Assembly (NCBI GenBank): GCA_947630125.1 | Contig: CANRGO010000009.1 | Location: forward strand, 1 to 42,921 | Direction: 5' to 3' | DNA: 42,921 nt | Source of the DNA: an uncultured Lachnospiraceae bacterium | Lineage (GTDB): Bacteria > Bacillota > Clostridia > Lachnospirales > Lachnospiraceae | In this document: positions 24,362-32,560 of the stretch, in pieces | Layout: each line of letters opens with the position of its first letter | Numbering within the stretch: the stretch's first letter is position 1 | Notes under the pieces: generated by a model | What the model saw: the letters and a program-made list of their open reading frames with translations, nothing else | Database searches by the model: none | Told to the model about the DNA's origin: nothing | Program-made: the position numbers and the translations under genes

Positions 24362-25000
24362 ATGGAAAATGTAATTGAAATTGTATCGAACAATTATCCG
24401 GAAATCGCACTGCGTGTTGTACAAGGACATTTTGTAACGTCTAATTCTCATATTAATTACTATATGGATATGGCACTCATGAAGTCTCGTCAAAGTGAGG
24501 CATCTGCTATCGCAAAGGCACTTGCAAAACAATATTATGCTTCTACCATTGTGGATACCATTGTTTGTATGGATGGTTGTGAAGTAATTGGAGCATATAT
24601 GGCAAATTACTTAACAGAGGCTGGGATTGTTTCTATGAATTCTCACAAGAGTATCTACATTACAACACCAGAGTTTTTGAATACAGGACAGTTGTTATTC
24701 CGTGAAAATATGTATCCAATGATTAAAAATAAACACATTTTATTATTGCTTACTTCAACTACCACAGGAAAAACAATTTCCAGCGCCATCGATGCACTTC
24801 ATTATTATGGTGGAACTATTTCAGGAATTTCATCTATCTTTAGTGCAGCAAATAAGGTATATGATTATCCCATTCATTCTATTTTTACAATGGCAGACTT
24901 GCCTGATTATCAAACCTTTACCCATGATAATTGTAAACTTTGTAAAGAAAACAAACCAATTAATGCCTTTGTAAATGGCTTTGGTTATGCACGTTTATAA
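24362..25000 (+). CDS. Phosphoribosyltransferase-like protein (orotate PRTase-like)
   Basis: This 212-residue protein has the type I phosphoribosyltransferase fold by pattern. The PRPP loop region is at residues 126-140 (ILLLLTSTTTGKTIS), followed by a helix and GGTISG. In active enzymes two acidic residues normally precede the TTG; here they are Thr131 and Ser132. The C terminus has a CKLC motif (Cys191, Cys194) followed by KENKPINAF, as in some clostridial orotate PRTase homologues. GAGGAGG precedes the ATG. It stands alone, upstream of thioredoxin. Loss of the acidic pair suggests altered or no catalysis; a binding or regulatory role is possible. Confidence 0.75.
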   Translation: MENVIEIVSNNYPEIALRVVQGHFVTSNSHINYYMDMALMKSRQSEASAIAKALAKQYYASTIVDTIVCMDGCEVIGAYMANYLTEAGIVSMNSHKSIYITTPEFLNTGQLLFRENMYPMIKNKHILLLLTSTTTGKTISSAIDALHYYGGTISGISSIFSAANKVYDYPIHSIFTMADLPDYQTFTHDNCKLCKENKPINAFVNGFGYARL

Positions 25001-25092
25001 ACGTGACTTTATCACAGAATCCGTTGGAAATATGAGTATAATGATACTTAAGGATACAGAAAAAAGTAATCATTAGTTAAAGGAGAATGTAT

Positions 25093-25404
25093 ATGAGCGT
25101 TTTAAAAATTACTCAGGACAATTTTGAAAAAGAAGTATTGAAAGCAGATAAACCAGTTTTATTAGATTTTTGGGCACCATGGTGTGGACCTTGTCGTATG
25201 GTTGGACCAGTTGTAGAAGATGTGGCAAGTGAAACAGTAGGATCAGCAATCGTTGGAAAAATTAATGTAGATGAAGAACCAGGACTTGCTCAGAGTTTCC
25301 GCGTTATGAGTATACCTACTTTAGTAGTTATGAAAGACGGAAAAGTAGTTAATTCTCAGGTTGGAGCAAAATCCAAACAAGCAATCTTAGATATGTTAAA
25401 ATAA
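25093..25404 (+). CDS. trxA: Thioredoxin
   Basis: A 103-residue thioredoxin with the redox motif WCGPC (Cys31, Cys34) after LLDFWAP, and the cis-Pro loop MSIPTLVV. It reduces disulfides and can serve the MsrAB protein encoded upstream. The ATG at 25093 is preferred because AGGAG lies seven bases before it; the in-frame ATG at 25087 is too close to that site. A long palindromic terminator follows. No thioredoxin reductase is adjacent. Confidence 0.96.
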   Translation: MSVLKITQDNFEKEVLKADKPVLLDFWAPWCGPCRMVGPVVEDVASETVGSAIVGKINVDEEPGLAQSFRVMSIPTLVVMKDGKVVNSQVGAKSKQAILDMLK

Positions 25405-25405
25405 G

Positions 25406-25447
25406 AATAAAAGAAGAAGGTATCAATTGATACCTTCTTCTTTTATT
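25406..25447. terminator. 42-bp perfect palindrome, bidirectional terminator
   Basis: The half-site AATAAAAGAAGAAGGTATCA plus one A is followed directly by its exact complement. On each strand the hairpin ends in a T-rich run, so it can stop both trxA and the convergent Crp/Fnr gene. Confidence 0.85.
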
Positions 25448-25453
25448 TTAATA

Positions 25454-26131
25454 TTAACGGACTAATTCTTTGAGTTTATTTTTATTAATAATTTTTATGG
25501 TACCTCGGGACTGTTCCAGGATTCCATCTGTTTGAAATACCTTCAGCATTCTCGAAACCACTTCTCTGGCACTTCCCACATATTTTGCGATTTGATCCTG
25601 AGTCAAATTAATTTCAAGACAATTGGACTTTGCAATTTCATCCAGTAAAAAGATTGCAAGTCTTTTATCAAAACTTAAAAATAGGATTTGTTCCATAGAC
25701 CACATAACATCTGAAAAACGTTCTAACATCTTTTTGTAAGTACTGTTTTCTACATAAATATTTTGTTTGCATAATTTACTAAAGGCACCAATGTTTAGTA
25801 AATAAGCATCCGTGTCGACTTCAGCATCTACATGAACGTCAAACGTGATGCTGTTAATAACACAGGATGCTGAAAACAGACAGAATTCTCCGGGCATTAG
25901 TCGGTACAGAGTGACTTCCTTACCTTCTTCGGACAAGATGTATGCTCTAAGTTCTCCGGTTTTAACTAGTAAAACTCCAAGACATTCACTTTCTGAACTA
26001 TGTAAATTAAATCCCTTTGGATAACTTACTTTCGCCATGTTTTGGTGAGCCAGTTCTTTTTCTGTTTCTGTGAGTTTCTCCCAGAATTCTAATTTAGATT
26101 CTATAAATTGAAGTTCATCCTTATCTAACAT
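25454..26131 (-). CDS. Crp/Fnr-family transcriptional regulator
   Basis: A 225-residue regulator with an N-terminal effector barrel (GVLLVKTGELRAYILSEEGKEVTLYRLMPGEFCLFS) and a C-terminal winged helix. The recognition helix region is LTQDQIAKYVGSAREVVSRMLKVFQ. This EGKE/LMPGE type is common in anaerobes. No N-terminal Fe-S Cys cluster is present. The ATG at 26131 is chosen because AGGAGG sits just before it; an upstream ATG at 26158 has no such site. The rhodanese lipoprotein gene lies upstream on the same strand behind a terminator, so it is a separate unit. Ligand unknown. Confidence 0.92.
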   Translation of the reverse strand: MLDKDELQFIESKLEFWEKLTETEKELAHQNMAKVSYPKGFNLHSSESECLGVLLVKTGELRAYILSEEGKEVTLYRLMPGEFCLFSASCVINSITFDVHVDAEVDTDAYLLNIGAFSKLCKQNIYVENSTYKKMLERFSDVMWSMEQILFLSFDKRLAIFLLDEIAKSNCLEINLTQDQIAKYVGSAREVVSRMLKVFQTDGILEQSRGTIKIINKNKLKELVR

Positions 26132-26182
26132 AGATCCTCCTAAATATTCTTTCAACATATTTCTTTTATTTTATATCGAAAT

Positions 26183-26244
26183 GCAAAAAAAAGAAAGCAA
26201 TACAAATCTATTTCAAAATAAAGAAATAGCAGCTGTATTGCTTT
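26183..26244 (-). terminator. Terminator of the rhodanese gene
   Basis: On the reverse strand, AAAGCAATACA (26244-26234) pairs with TGTATTGCTTT (26204-26194). A second internal stem CTATTTC/GAAATAG lies inside. A run of eight T follows in the reverse direction at about 26193-26185. Confidence 0.8.
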
Positions 26245-26261
26245 TGTTAAAAATTATTATG

Positions 26262-26684
26262 TTATGGAAGAACAATATCATAATTCCAATCGATAATACC
26301 ACCAAAGTCATAAATGTTTTGATAGCCAAGTTCCACTAATTTTTGTGCAGCTAGTGCACTTCTTCGACCACTTCTGCAATAGACTAGTATAGTCGCATCC
26401 TTATCTGGAAGTAGAGATTCAGCCTTTGTTTCGATATCAAAATCTGGGATTAACACAGCACCTTCAATATATCCGGCATCATATTCTTCCTGAGTACGAA
26501 CATCAACGATAATAAGAGAATCTTCCTGGTCCATCATATTTTTTGCTTCTTCAGAAGTCATGGTGATAACAGAAGCCTTTTCTGTAGTAGTGGTAACGGT
26601 GTTCTGACTACAACCTGTCAATAAACCAAGAGAAGCTGCAAACACGAGAAGAAACAAGGATCTTTTTGCTGAAATTATTTTCAT
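26262..26684 (-). CDS. Rhodanese-domain lipoprotein
   Basis: This 140-residue protein has a lipoprotein signal peptide with lipobox LLTGC (lipid Cys25). One rhodanese domain follows (about 36-138: IIVDVRTQEEYDAGYIEGAVLIP, VYCRSGRRS). Cys103 is the sulfur-accepting residue. It would sit on the outer face of the membrane and handle sulfane sulfur or a similar group. The ATG at 26684 is chosen because AAAGGAG lies eight bases upstream; the upstream in-frame GTG is part of that site. It stands between a Crp/Fnr gene and a diguanylate cyclase. Confidence 0.92.
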   Translation of the reverse strand: MKIISAKRSLFLLVFAASLGLLTGCSQNTVTTTTEKASVITMTSEEAKNMMDQEDSLIIVDVRTQEEYDAGYIEGAVLIPDFDIETKAESLLPDKDATILVYCRSGRRSALAAQKLVELGYQNIYDFGGIIDWNYDIVLP

Positions 26685-26756
26685 AGGTTTCACTCCTTTA
26701 TTTTAATAAACATAATTTAGCATGTCTGATAAAAAGCTTCTGTAACGAAGTCACAA

Positions 26757-28490
26757 TTAATACTCAATACATGCTTGTCCTTTTCCTGCTTCTTTTGCTT
26801 TATAAAGAGCCCGATCAGCTCTGGTATATAATTCATGAAATGTATCATCTGGTTTATAATATGTAATCCCAACACTGCTGGATAAAGATACCTGACTGTT
26901 GCTGTTTTGGTCAGGTAATTTTAAAAGACGATTGAGTTCTTTTACCTTTCGCTCAATGATAACAGGATCTTTGGAAACAGGATTCATCCAAATAATGAAT
27001 TCATCACCACCAAGACGACCTATTAAATCACTGTCACGAAATACATTTTTTAAAGATGAGGATAATTTTTGAAGTGCTAAATCTCCGATTGCATGGCCAC
27101 CAGAATCATTTACATTTTTAAAATCATCTAAATCAAGAACTAGTAAAGCGGCACTTGAAGTTTCATTCATCATTTCCAGATCATTACCCAGAGCAATTTG
27201 AAAAGCAGTGCGGTTAAGTAAATGAGTTAATAAATCATGGTTTGCCTGATATCGTAATCCAAGTGATTCCCTGTAATTATCATCAATATCTTCTAATACA
27301 ATCAAAATGTGAGACTGAGCTCCCCCCTCCTGAATTAATTCGGAAAAAGTTGCCCGAAACCAGGTGTATTCATAGGTGGAATCTTTTAATGATTTTATGC
27401 GTAAAATAGTTTCACTATCAGTATGTGAAGAGTTGAACTGCTCTTTCACCTGTCTCATTTTATAAAAGTCATCAGGATGTATGAGGGAGTACCATTTTTC
27501 ACTTGGTGCAAGATGTAAGGTTTGAAAAACAGATTCACGTAGGAGATGACCAGCAAGTATCTGTACCTGATTACGATTTAAATCATAATCCAACAAAATT
27601 TGGTTTAGCTTAGAAGCAGCTAAACGGAAGCGGCTTTCACTTAAGCCTAGGGCTTTGTATTTCTCATTAAAGGCAGCAGTTAATTTTCGAAGCTCATAGG
27701 AACCACGAGGAATCAGTTGTTTATTATTTTTAAGTCCCTTTAGATAACCTAAAATAGGGAAAACAACGAGAACTGCTGTAATGATAGAAAAGATTAAAAC
27801 TAGGAAAACAGACAGAAACAGGTAACTCCGTTGCTTAAGTAAAGAGAGTTTGGTTTCCTCTGTTGCCAGTCTGAGCTCATTTTGCACTCGATATCGTATT
27901 GCATCATTAAATTTATGTACAGATTCATTGGTTGAATCTCTCAAAGCGGCATATTCAAGTCCAAATAATAAGGAATTAGCAAGGGTTAATTTTTCACTTC
28001 TGGGTAGTAAGACTTCTTCTTCTGATAGTTTATAATCCTTTAACTGTGGAGGAAGTTTAGTATCGTGAATGGATAAGGCTGAAGCAATTAGTTTTAAGGC
28101 ATGTAACTCAATGGTTGTTAATTTTTGATAGTTCTTATTGATTTCATTTAAGAGTAATATCTCATCTTTGGAAAATTCAAGAGCTGAAAAACGTTCTAAA
28201 GCGATGTCTCTGGATTGTTGTATGTTTCGCTCGTTCCAATAATTTTGAAAGTAATCCATATTTAATGTTACGGCATAATAAGTAGCCTGTTCAGATAAAT
28301 AAGCAGTACTGTGTTCAAACAAATAAATGGTTGATTCTATTCGATTTAAGTCCCCTTCAAGTTTGGTTTGTGTTATAAATTCTTTTTCTAGATTTGAGGT
28401 CTGGTAAAGAGTAAGAACGAATAAGCACAAGGTTAAAATCATAATTGCCAGGGATATGGGACCATAATATAAAAATTTATATTTCTTCAT
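26757..28490 (-). CDS. Membrane diguanylate cyclase (GGDEF)
   Basis: A 577-residue membrane protein. TM1 is at about 10-30, then an extracytoplasmic helical sensor domain to about 225, TM2 at about 228-250, a PAS-like region (about 300-400: YSLIHPDDFYKM, TYEYTWFRATFSEL) and a GGDEF domain (about 410-575). The active site GGDEF is intact at 494-498, and RDSD at 485-488 forms the product-inhibition I-site five residues upstream. It should make c-di-GMP from GTP. The ATG at 28490 has GAGG six bases upstream; the ATG at 28502 has no site. No EAL domain is present, and no c-di-GMP effector was recognised nearby. Confidence 0.93.
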   Translation of the reverse strand: MKKYKFLYYGPISLAIMILTLCLFVLTLYQTSNLEKEFITQTKLEGDLNRIESTIYLFEHSTAYLSEQATYYAVTLNMDYFQNYWNERNIQQSRDIALERFSALEFSKDEILLLNEINKNYQKLTTIELHALKLIASALSIHDTKLPPQLKDYKLSEEEVLLPRSEKLTLANSLLFGLEYAALRDSTNESVHKFNDAIRYRVQNELRLATEETKLSLLKQRSYLFLSVFLVLIFSIITAVLVVFPILGYLKGLKNNKQLIPRGSYELRKLTAAFNEKYKALGLSESRFRLAASKLNQILLDYDLNRNQVQILAGHLLRESVFQTLHLAPSEKWYSLIHPDDFYKMRQVKEQFNSSHTDSETILRIKSLKDSTYEYTWFRATFSELIQEGGAQSHILIVLEDIDDNYRESLGLRYQANHDLLTHLLNRTAFQIALGNDLEMMNETSSAALLVLDLDDFKNVNDSGGHAIGDLALQKLSSSLKNVFRDSDLIGRLGGDEFIIWMNPVSKDPVIIERKVKELNRLLKLPDQNSNSQVSLSSSVGITYYKPDDTFHELYTRADRALYKAKEAGKGQACIEY

Positions 28491-28638
28491 AAGGGACCTC
28501 ATTTAACGGTTTGATTTTCTTGGTTTATTTGAATTATTTGTAATATTATTATAGTAAATTAGTAGGAATATAGCAATATATTGAGTGATTGCCAATGTAT
28601 ATAAATTATTTTTATTAAAAGTACATGAATAGTTGTAG

Positions 28639-28667
28639 TTGTGAATTTATTCTGACAGGGTTATAAT
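28639..28667 (+). promoter_or_regulatory. Promoter of the flavoprotein gene
   Basis: TTGTGA at 28639-28644 and a perfect TATAAT at 28662-28667 with a 17-bp spacer, about 40 bp before the start codon. Confidence 0.75.
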
Positions 28668-28704
28668 AATAAAATATGAGTTGTTAGAGAGTACGGAGGT
28701 AATT

Positions 28705-29325
28705 ATGAAAGTTTTATTAATCAATGGAAGTCCTCATCAGTTTGGGTGTACGTATACAGCACTTGAAGAAGTGGGAAGAGCAGTCAAAGAAGAAGGGCTG
28801 GAGTATGAAATTGCATGGTTAGGAGCAAAACCAGTTAGAGGGTGCACCGGCTGTGGCAAGTGCAAGGATAATCGCTGTATCTTTTCAGATGATATTGTAA
28901 ATTCTGTTATTGAGAAAGCGGAACAGGCGGATGCCTATGTTGTTGGTTCGCCAGTGCATTATGCAGCAGCAAGTGGAACGGTAACTTCATTTATGGATCG
29001 GTTTTTTTATGCAGCAGGGCAGGTACATTCCTATAAACCAGGAGCGGCTATAGTAACTTGTAGAAGAGCTGGTTCAACGGCAGCACTGGATCAATTGAAC
29101 AAATACTTTACCATTAAAAATATGCCTGTTGTTTCTTCACAATACTGGAATATGGTACATGGAAATACACCGGACGAAGTAAAACAAGATTTGGAGGGGA
29201 TGCAAATTATGCGTACTCTTGGGAAAAACATGGCATGGCTTTTACAATGTATCAAGGCTGGAAAAGATGCTGGAGTGGAAATGCCAAAAAAGGAAGAACC
29301 AAAAAGAACGAATTTTATCAGATAA
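28705..29325 (+). CDS. NADPH-dependent FMN reductase-type iron-sulfur flavoprotein
   Basis: This 206-residue protein has a flavodoxin-like fold with FMN loop INGSPHQFGCTYTAL. A Cys cluster C47-x2-C50-x2-C53-x4-C58 (RGCTGCGKCKDNRC) resembles the compact 4Fe-4S motif of archaeal and clostridial iron-sulfur flavoproteins. VGSPVHYAAASGTVTSFMDRFFY is the second flavin loop. It likely shuttles electrons to quinones, oxygen species or other acceptors in the cytoplasm. The ATG at 28705 has GGAGG five bases upstream; the upstream TTG at 28681 is less likely. Confidence 0.88.
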   Translation: MKVLLINGSPHQFGCTYTALEEVGRAVKEEGLEYEIAWLGAKPVRGCTGCGKCKDNRCIFSDDIVNSVIEKAEQADAYVVGSPVHYAAASGTVTSFMDRFFYAAGQVHSYKPGAAIVTCRRAGSTAALDQLNKYFTIKNMPVVSSQYWNMVHGNTPDEVKQDLEGMQIMRTLGKNMAWLLQCIKAGKDAGVEMPKKEEPKRTNFIR

Positions 29326-29373
29326 AGACATCTAACAAATCGACAACTATTAAAAACATTTAAAGGTGGTCTT

Positions 29374-29487
29374 ATGAAGTGTTTACCTGTACAATCATCA
29401 TGTGGTGAGGCAATAGGTAAACAAATAATGACAGGTGCGGATCAGGTACCCGTTCTAAAAAACGGAGGTAGGAAATGGCTATTTTAG
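29374..29487 (+). CDS. Possible 37-residue ORF overlapping the galE start
   Basis: An ATG preceded by AAAGGTGG at four bases opens a 37-codon frame (MKCLPVQSSCGEAIGKQIM...). It ends 13 bp inside galE in another frame. The codons look ordinary for this genome. It may be a real small protein, a leader that couples translation to galE, or a gene remnant. I recognise no family. Confidence 0.3.
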   Translation: MKCLPVQSSCGEAIGKQIMTGADQVPVLKNGGRKWLF

Positions 29488-30488
29488 TAAGTGGTGGAAC
29501 AGGCTATATTGGAAGTCATACAGTAGTGGAGTTAGAAGAAGCAGGAGAAGAAGTTGTTATTATCGATAATCTATCCAATTCTAGTTTGAAGACGCTGGAT
29601 CGAATTGAACATTTAACTGGGAAACGACCAGTTTTTTATCAAGTGGATATTTTGGATCGCGAAGGATTACATCAGGTGTTTGAGAAAGAGCAAATAACCT
29701 GTTGCATTCATTTTGCAGGACTTAAGGCGGTTGGGGAATCGGTACAGAAACCATTGGAATATTACCAGAACAACATAGCAGGAACTTTAGTACTTTTAGA
29801 TGTCATGAGACAACATGATGTGAAAAATATTATTTTCTCTTCCTCTGCAACGGTATATGGAAATCCAGCGATGATACCAATCACAGAAGAATGTCCAAAA
29901 GGAAGCTGTACGAATCCATATGGCTGGACGAAATCCATGCTAGAACAAATCCTTATGGATATGCAGAAAGCAGATCCTAGTTGGAATGTAATAATTTTGC
30001 GTTATTTTAATCCAATCGGAGCACATATCAGTGGAACGATTGGTGAGAATCCTAATGGAATACCAAATAATTTGATGCCTTATATTACCCAGGTTGCTGT
30101 TGGGAAATTAAAGGAATTAGGAATATTTGGAAATGATTACGATACTCCAGATGGAACAGGAGTAAGAGATTATATTCATGTTGTTGATCTTGCAAAAGGT
30201 CATGTGAAAGCAGTTGAGAAAATCAAAGAACAACCAGGACTTGGTCTTTATAATTTGGGAACAGGTATTGGCTACAGTGTTTTAGATATTGTGAAAAATT
30301 TTGAAGAGGCAAGCGGTGTTAAAATTCCTTATGTAATCAAACCCAGAAGAGAAGGAGATATTGCAACTTGCTATTCAGATGCAAAGAAAGCAGAAAGGGA
30401 ACTTGGATGGAAAGCTGAAAAAACTATTCTGGATATGTGTGAAGATTCCTGGAGATGGCAGTCTCAAAATCCAAATGGGTATGAATAA
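29475..30488 (+). CDS. galE: UDP-glucose 4-epimerase
   Basis: A 337-residue short-chain dehydrogenase-type epimerase. The NAD site is GGTGYIGSHT (7-16), and the catalytic set is Ser123-Ser124 (IIFSSSATVYGN) with Tyr149 and Lys153 (NPYGWTKS). It interconverts UDP-glucose and UDP-galactose, which is needed to use galactose released by the GH36 enzyme and to make surface sugars. GGAGG precedes the ATG. No galK or galT is nearby. The next small gene begins at the base after its stop codon. Confidence 0.96.
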   Translation: MAILVSGGTGYIGSHTVVELEEAGEEVVIIDNLSNSSLKTLDRIEHLTGKRPVFYQVDILDREGLHQVFEKEQITCCIHFAGLKAVGESVQKPLEYYQNNIAGTLVLLDVMRQHDVKNIIFSSSATVYGNPAMIPITEECPKGSCTNPYGWTKSMLEQILMDMQKADPSWNVIILRYFNPIGAHISGTIGENPNGIPNNLMPYITQVAVGKLKELGIFGNDYDTPDGTGVRDYIHVVDLAKGHVKAVEKIKEQPGLGLYNLGTGIGYSVLDIVKNFEEASGVKIPYVIKPRREGDIATCYSDAKKAERELGWKAEKTILDMCEDSWRWQSQNPNGYE

Positions 30489-30719
30489 ATGTTAAATCCA
30501 GCTAAATTACTGAAATTAAAAGGTGCATGGGATCGGTTTTCACTCGGTCATCCAAAATTTATAACATTTTTAAAGTTTGTGGGAAACAATTCTATGGAGG
30601 AAGGAACTGTCATAGAAATAACAGTTACAACCAAAGAGGGCATGTCTACAACCGGTAATCTTAAGATATCTGCCGATGACCTTGCATTATTTGATGAATT
30701 AAAGAATATTTATGCATAA
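30489..30719 (+). CDS. Conserved-looking small protein of unknown function
   Basis: A 76-residue protein whose ATG directly follows the galE stop codon, so it is translationally coupled. The N-terminal half is basic (LLKLKGAWDRFSLGHPKFITFLKFV), and the second half alternates strands and ends in a short helix (SADDLALFDELKNIY). No membrane segment is seen. I do not recognise the family. A terminator follows 38 bp later. Confidence 0.65.
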   Translation: MLNPAKLLKLKGAWDRFSLGHPKFITFLKFVGNNSMEEGTVIEITVTTKEGMSTTGNLKISADDLALFDELKNIYA

Positions 30720-30723
30720 ATAT

Positions 30724-30752
30724 TTGACTTTTTCATGATAAAGTGATAAATT
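30724..30752 (+). promoter_or_regulatory. Promoter of the amino-acid ABC operon, overlapping the galE terminator
   Basis: TTGACT at 30724-30729 and TAAATT at 30747-30752 are separated by 17 bp. The expected start near 30759 falls inside the 5' arm of the next hairpin. Transcripts made here would therefore escape a terminator that stops galE read-through. Confidence 0.5.
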
Positions 30753-30756
30753 ATTC

Positions 30757-30791
30757 AAAAGACAGCGAGGTCTGGTCCCGCTGTCTTTTTT
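30757..30791 (+). terminator. Terminator after galE and the small gene
   Basis: AAAAGACAGCG (30757-30767) pairs with CGCTGTCTTTT (30779-30789), extended by GG/CC inside, and is followed by T. Confidence 0.88.
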
Positions 30792-30825
30792 AGTATTCTA
30801 TAAGACATAATTGGAGGAAAAAGTT

Positions 30826-31578
30826 ATGAAAAAATTATTCGGTTTGGTACTTGTTATGGTACTTGCAATGTCCTTTGCAGGATGTGGTGCAAAAGAAGAA
30901 AATGTATTAAAAGTTGGTATGGAAATTGGTTACCCACCCTTTGAATATTTTGATACGGATGGAACAACACCAATTGGTGTAGATGTTGAGCTTGCAAATG
31001 CATTAGCAGAAAAAATGGGCGTAGAAGTAGAATTAGTTGATACTGCATGGGATGGTATTTTTGCAGGTCTTGAAAAAGGAGATTATGACTGCATTATTTC
31101 CGCAGTTACAATTTCACCAGACCGTTTACTTGATTATTCTTTTTCCGATCCTTATATTCAGAATTTCCAGTGTATCGTAACATTAAACGATGCAGCTGTA
31201 AAACCTGCTGATCCAAGCCAGATGGCTGGTTTAAAAGTGGGATATCAAGAAGAAACAACATCAGATATGTATATTACGGATTATGCTTTAAACAATGGAT
31301 TTGAAATTGACCCTTATGAATATGCAAAAGTAATTGATGTTTTTAGTGATTTAGAAAATGGTCGTCTGGATGCAGTAATTTGTGATAGTACAGTTGCAAG
31401 CAGCTACCTTGGAGAAGGAACCGTTTTTGAACAGTCTTGGATTCAAAGTGAAGAAGCCGAAGAGTTTGGAGTATGTATCAAACAGGGTAATGATGAATTG
31501 GTTGAAAAAATCAACGCAGCTTTAGCAGAGTTAAAAGCAGACGGAACTCTTGATGAAATACTTGCAAAATATTTTTAA
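30826..31578 (+). CDS. Polar amino-acid ABC transporter, substrate-binding lipoprotein
   Basis: This 250-residue protein has a lipoprotein signal peptide (lipobox MSFAGC, Cys20) and a family 3 solute-binding domain: VGMEIGYPPFEYFD, GVDVELANALAEKMG, DTAWDGIFAGLEKGDYD and RLLDYSFSDPY. It captures an amino acid such as cystine, glutamine or arginine outside the cell. The ATG at 30826 has GGAGG eight bases upstream; an in-frame TTG at 30811 lies before that site. It is the first gene of a three-gene importer operon. Confidence 0.92.
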   Translation: MKKLFGLVLVMVLAMSFAGCGAKEENVLKVGMEIGYPPFEYFDTDGTTPIGVDVELANALAEKMGVEVELVDTAWDGIFAGLEKGDYDCIISAVTISPDRLLDYSFSDPYIQNFQCIVTLNDAAVKPADPSQMAGLKVGYQEETTSDMYITDYALNNGFEIDPYEYAKVIDVFSDLENGRLDAVICDSTVASSYLGEGTVFEQSWIQSEEAEEFGVCIKQGNDELVEKINAALAELKADGTLDEILAKYF

Positions 31579-31618
31579 GAAGAACTATTAACTGATTTGG
31601 AAAGGTACTGATGTTTTT

Positions 31619-32548
31619 ATGAAAAAAATTCTCGTTTTACTGAGTGTTATCCTGGGAGCAATTGCAATTATTATACCACTCTTTTTCACAAATCCTTCGA
31701 TTGAAACATATGAAAATAAAGTTCCATCTTCTTTTCTTGAATTGGAAGCTAAAAAAGAGTCCGTAGTCCATATGGATTACAAGATAATGTCCTGTTATAT
31801 TGCAACCAAACAGATTAGCAGTAGTAAAGCAGAACAAGTAGCTTTCTTTGGAATTGCTGGAATTGTAATAGGCGCAGACTCAGGGTTTCCTAAATTTTTA
31901 GCGGATACCCTGACATGGTTACCTTCCTTATTAAATGGAGCTAAAATAACAATTTTATTAACCGTAGCATCTGTTATTACGGGTGTCTTTTTATCTGTAT
32001 TTCTTGCACTTGGTAAGATGTCAAAAGTCTGGATTTTACGTAAGTTTTCAGAAGGCTATGTATTTTTCTTTCGTGGAACACCTCTTCTGATGCAACTTTA
32101 TTTTGTGTGGTTTGGACTTCCGGCAATTATGCCAGCACTAACGATCTCAGATCGTTTTTTTGCTGCATGGATTGCATTTTCTCTAAACAGTGGAGCTTAT
32201 TGTGCTGAAATCATAAGAGCAGCAATTCAGTCTATTGATAAGGGACAGTTTGAAGCAGCAAAGGCCTTAGGCTTTGGATATGGAAAAACCATGTCAAAGA
32301 TTATTATTCCACAAACCTATCGCAGATTAATTCCACCACTTGCAAATGAGTTTATTATGGTATTAAAAGATGCCTCATTAACTTCTATTATTGCACTGAA
32401 GGACTTATCAAAAGTTACCAGTTCTATTATGTCTTCCACAGGTGAAGTTACTATATTTCTTGTTTCTATGGGAATTTATCTTCTCATTACGGCAGCTTTT
32501 TCCAAGATGTTTGTGGGAATGGAAAAACATTTTGGAATCTACGAATAG
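31619..32548 (+). CDS. Polar amino-acid ABC transporter, permease with N-terminal extension
   Basis: Residues about 95-305 form a HisM/GlnP-type permease with the entry motif LPSLLNGAKITILLTVASVI, the RGTPLLMQLYFVWFGLP element and the ATPase-contact loop EAAKALGFGYGKTMSKIIIPQ. Residues 1-95 are an unusual extension: one extra membrane helix (about 3-23) and about 60 charged or polar residues that would face outward. The start codon is 13 bases from the nearest AAAGG, which is long. It may form a homodimer with the ATPase of the next gene. Confidence 0.9.
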   Translation: MKKILVLLSVILGAIAIIIPLFFTNPSIETYENKVPSSFLELEAKKESVVHMDYKIMSCYIATKQISSSKAEQVAFFGIAGIVIGADSGFPKFLADTLTWLPSLLNGAKITILLTVASVITGVFLSVFLALGKMSKVWILRKFSEGYVFFFRGTPLLMQLYFVWFGLPAIMPALTISDRFFAAWIAFSLNSGAYCAEIIRAAIQSIDKGQFEAAKALGFGYGKTMSKIIIPQTYRRLIPPLANEFIMVLKDASLTSIIALKDLSKVTSSIMSSTGEVTIFLVSMGIYLLITAAFSKMFVGMEKHFGIYE

Positions 32549-32560
32549 GAGGAAGATAGT

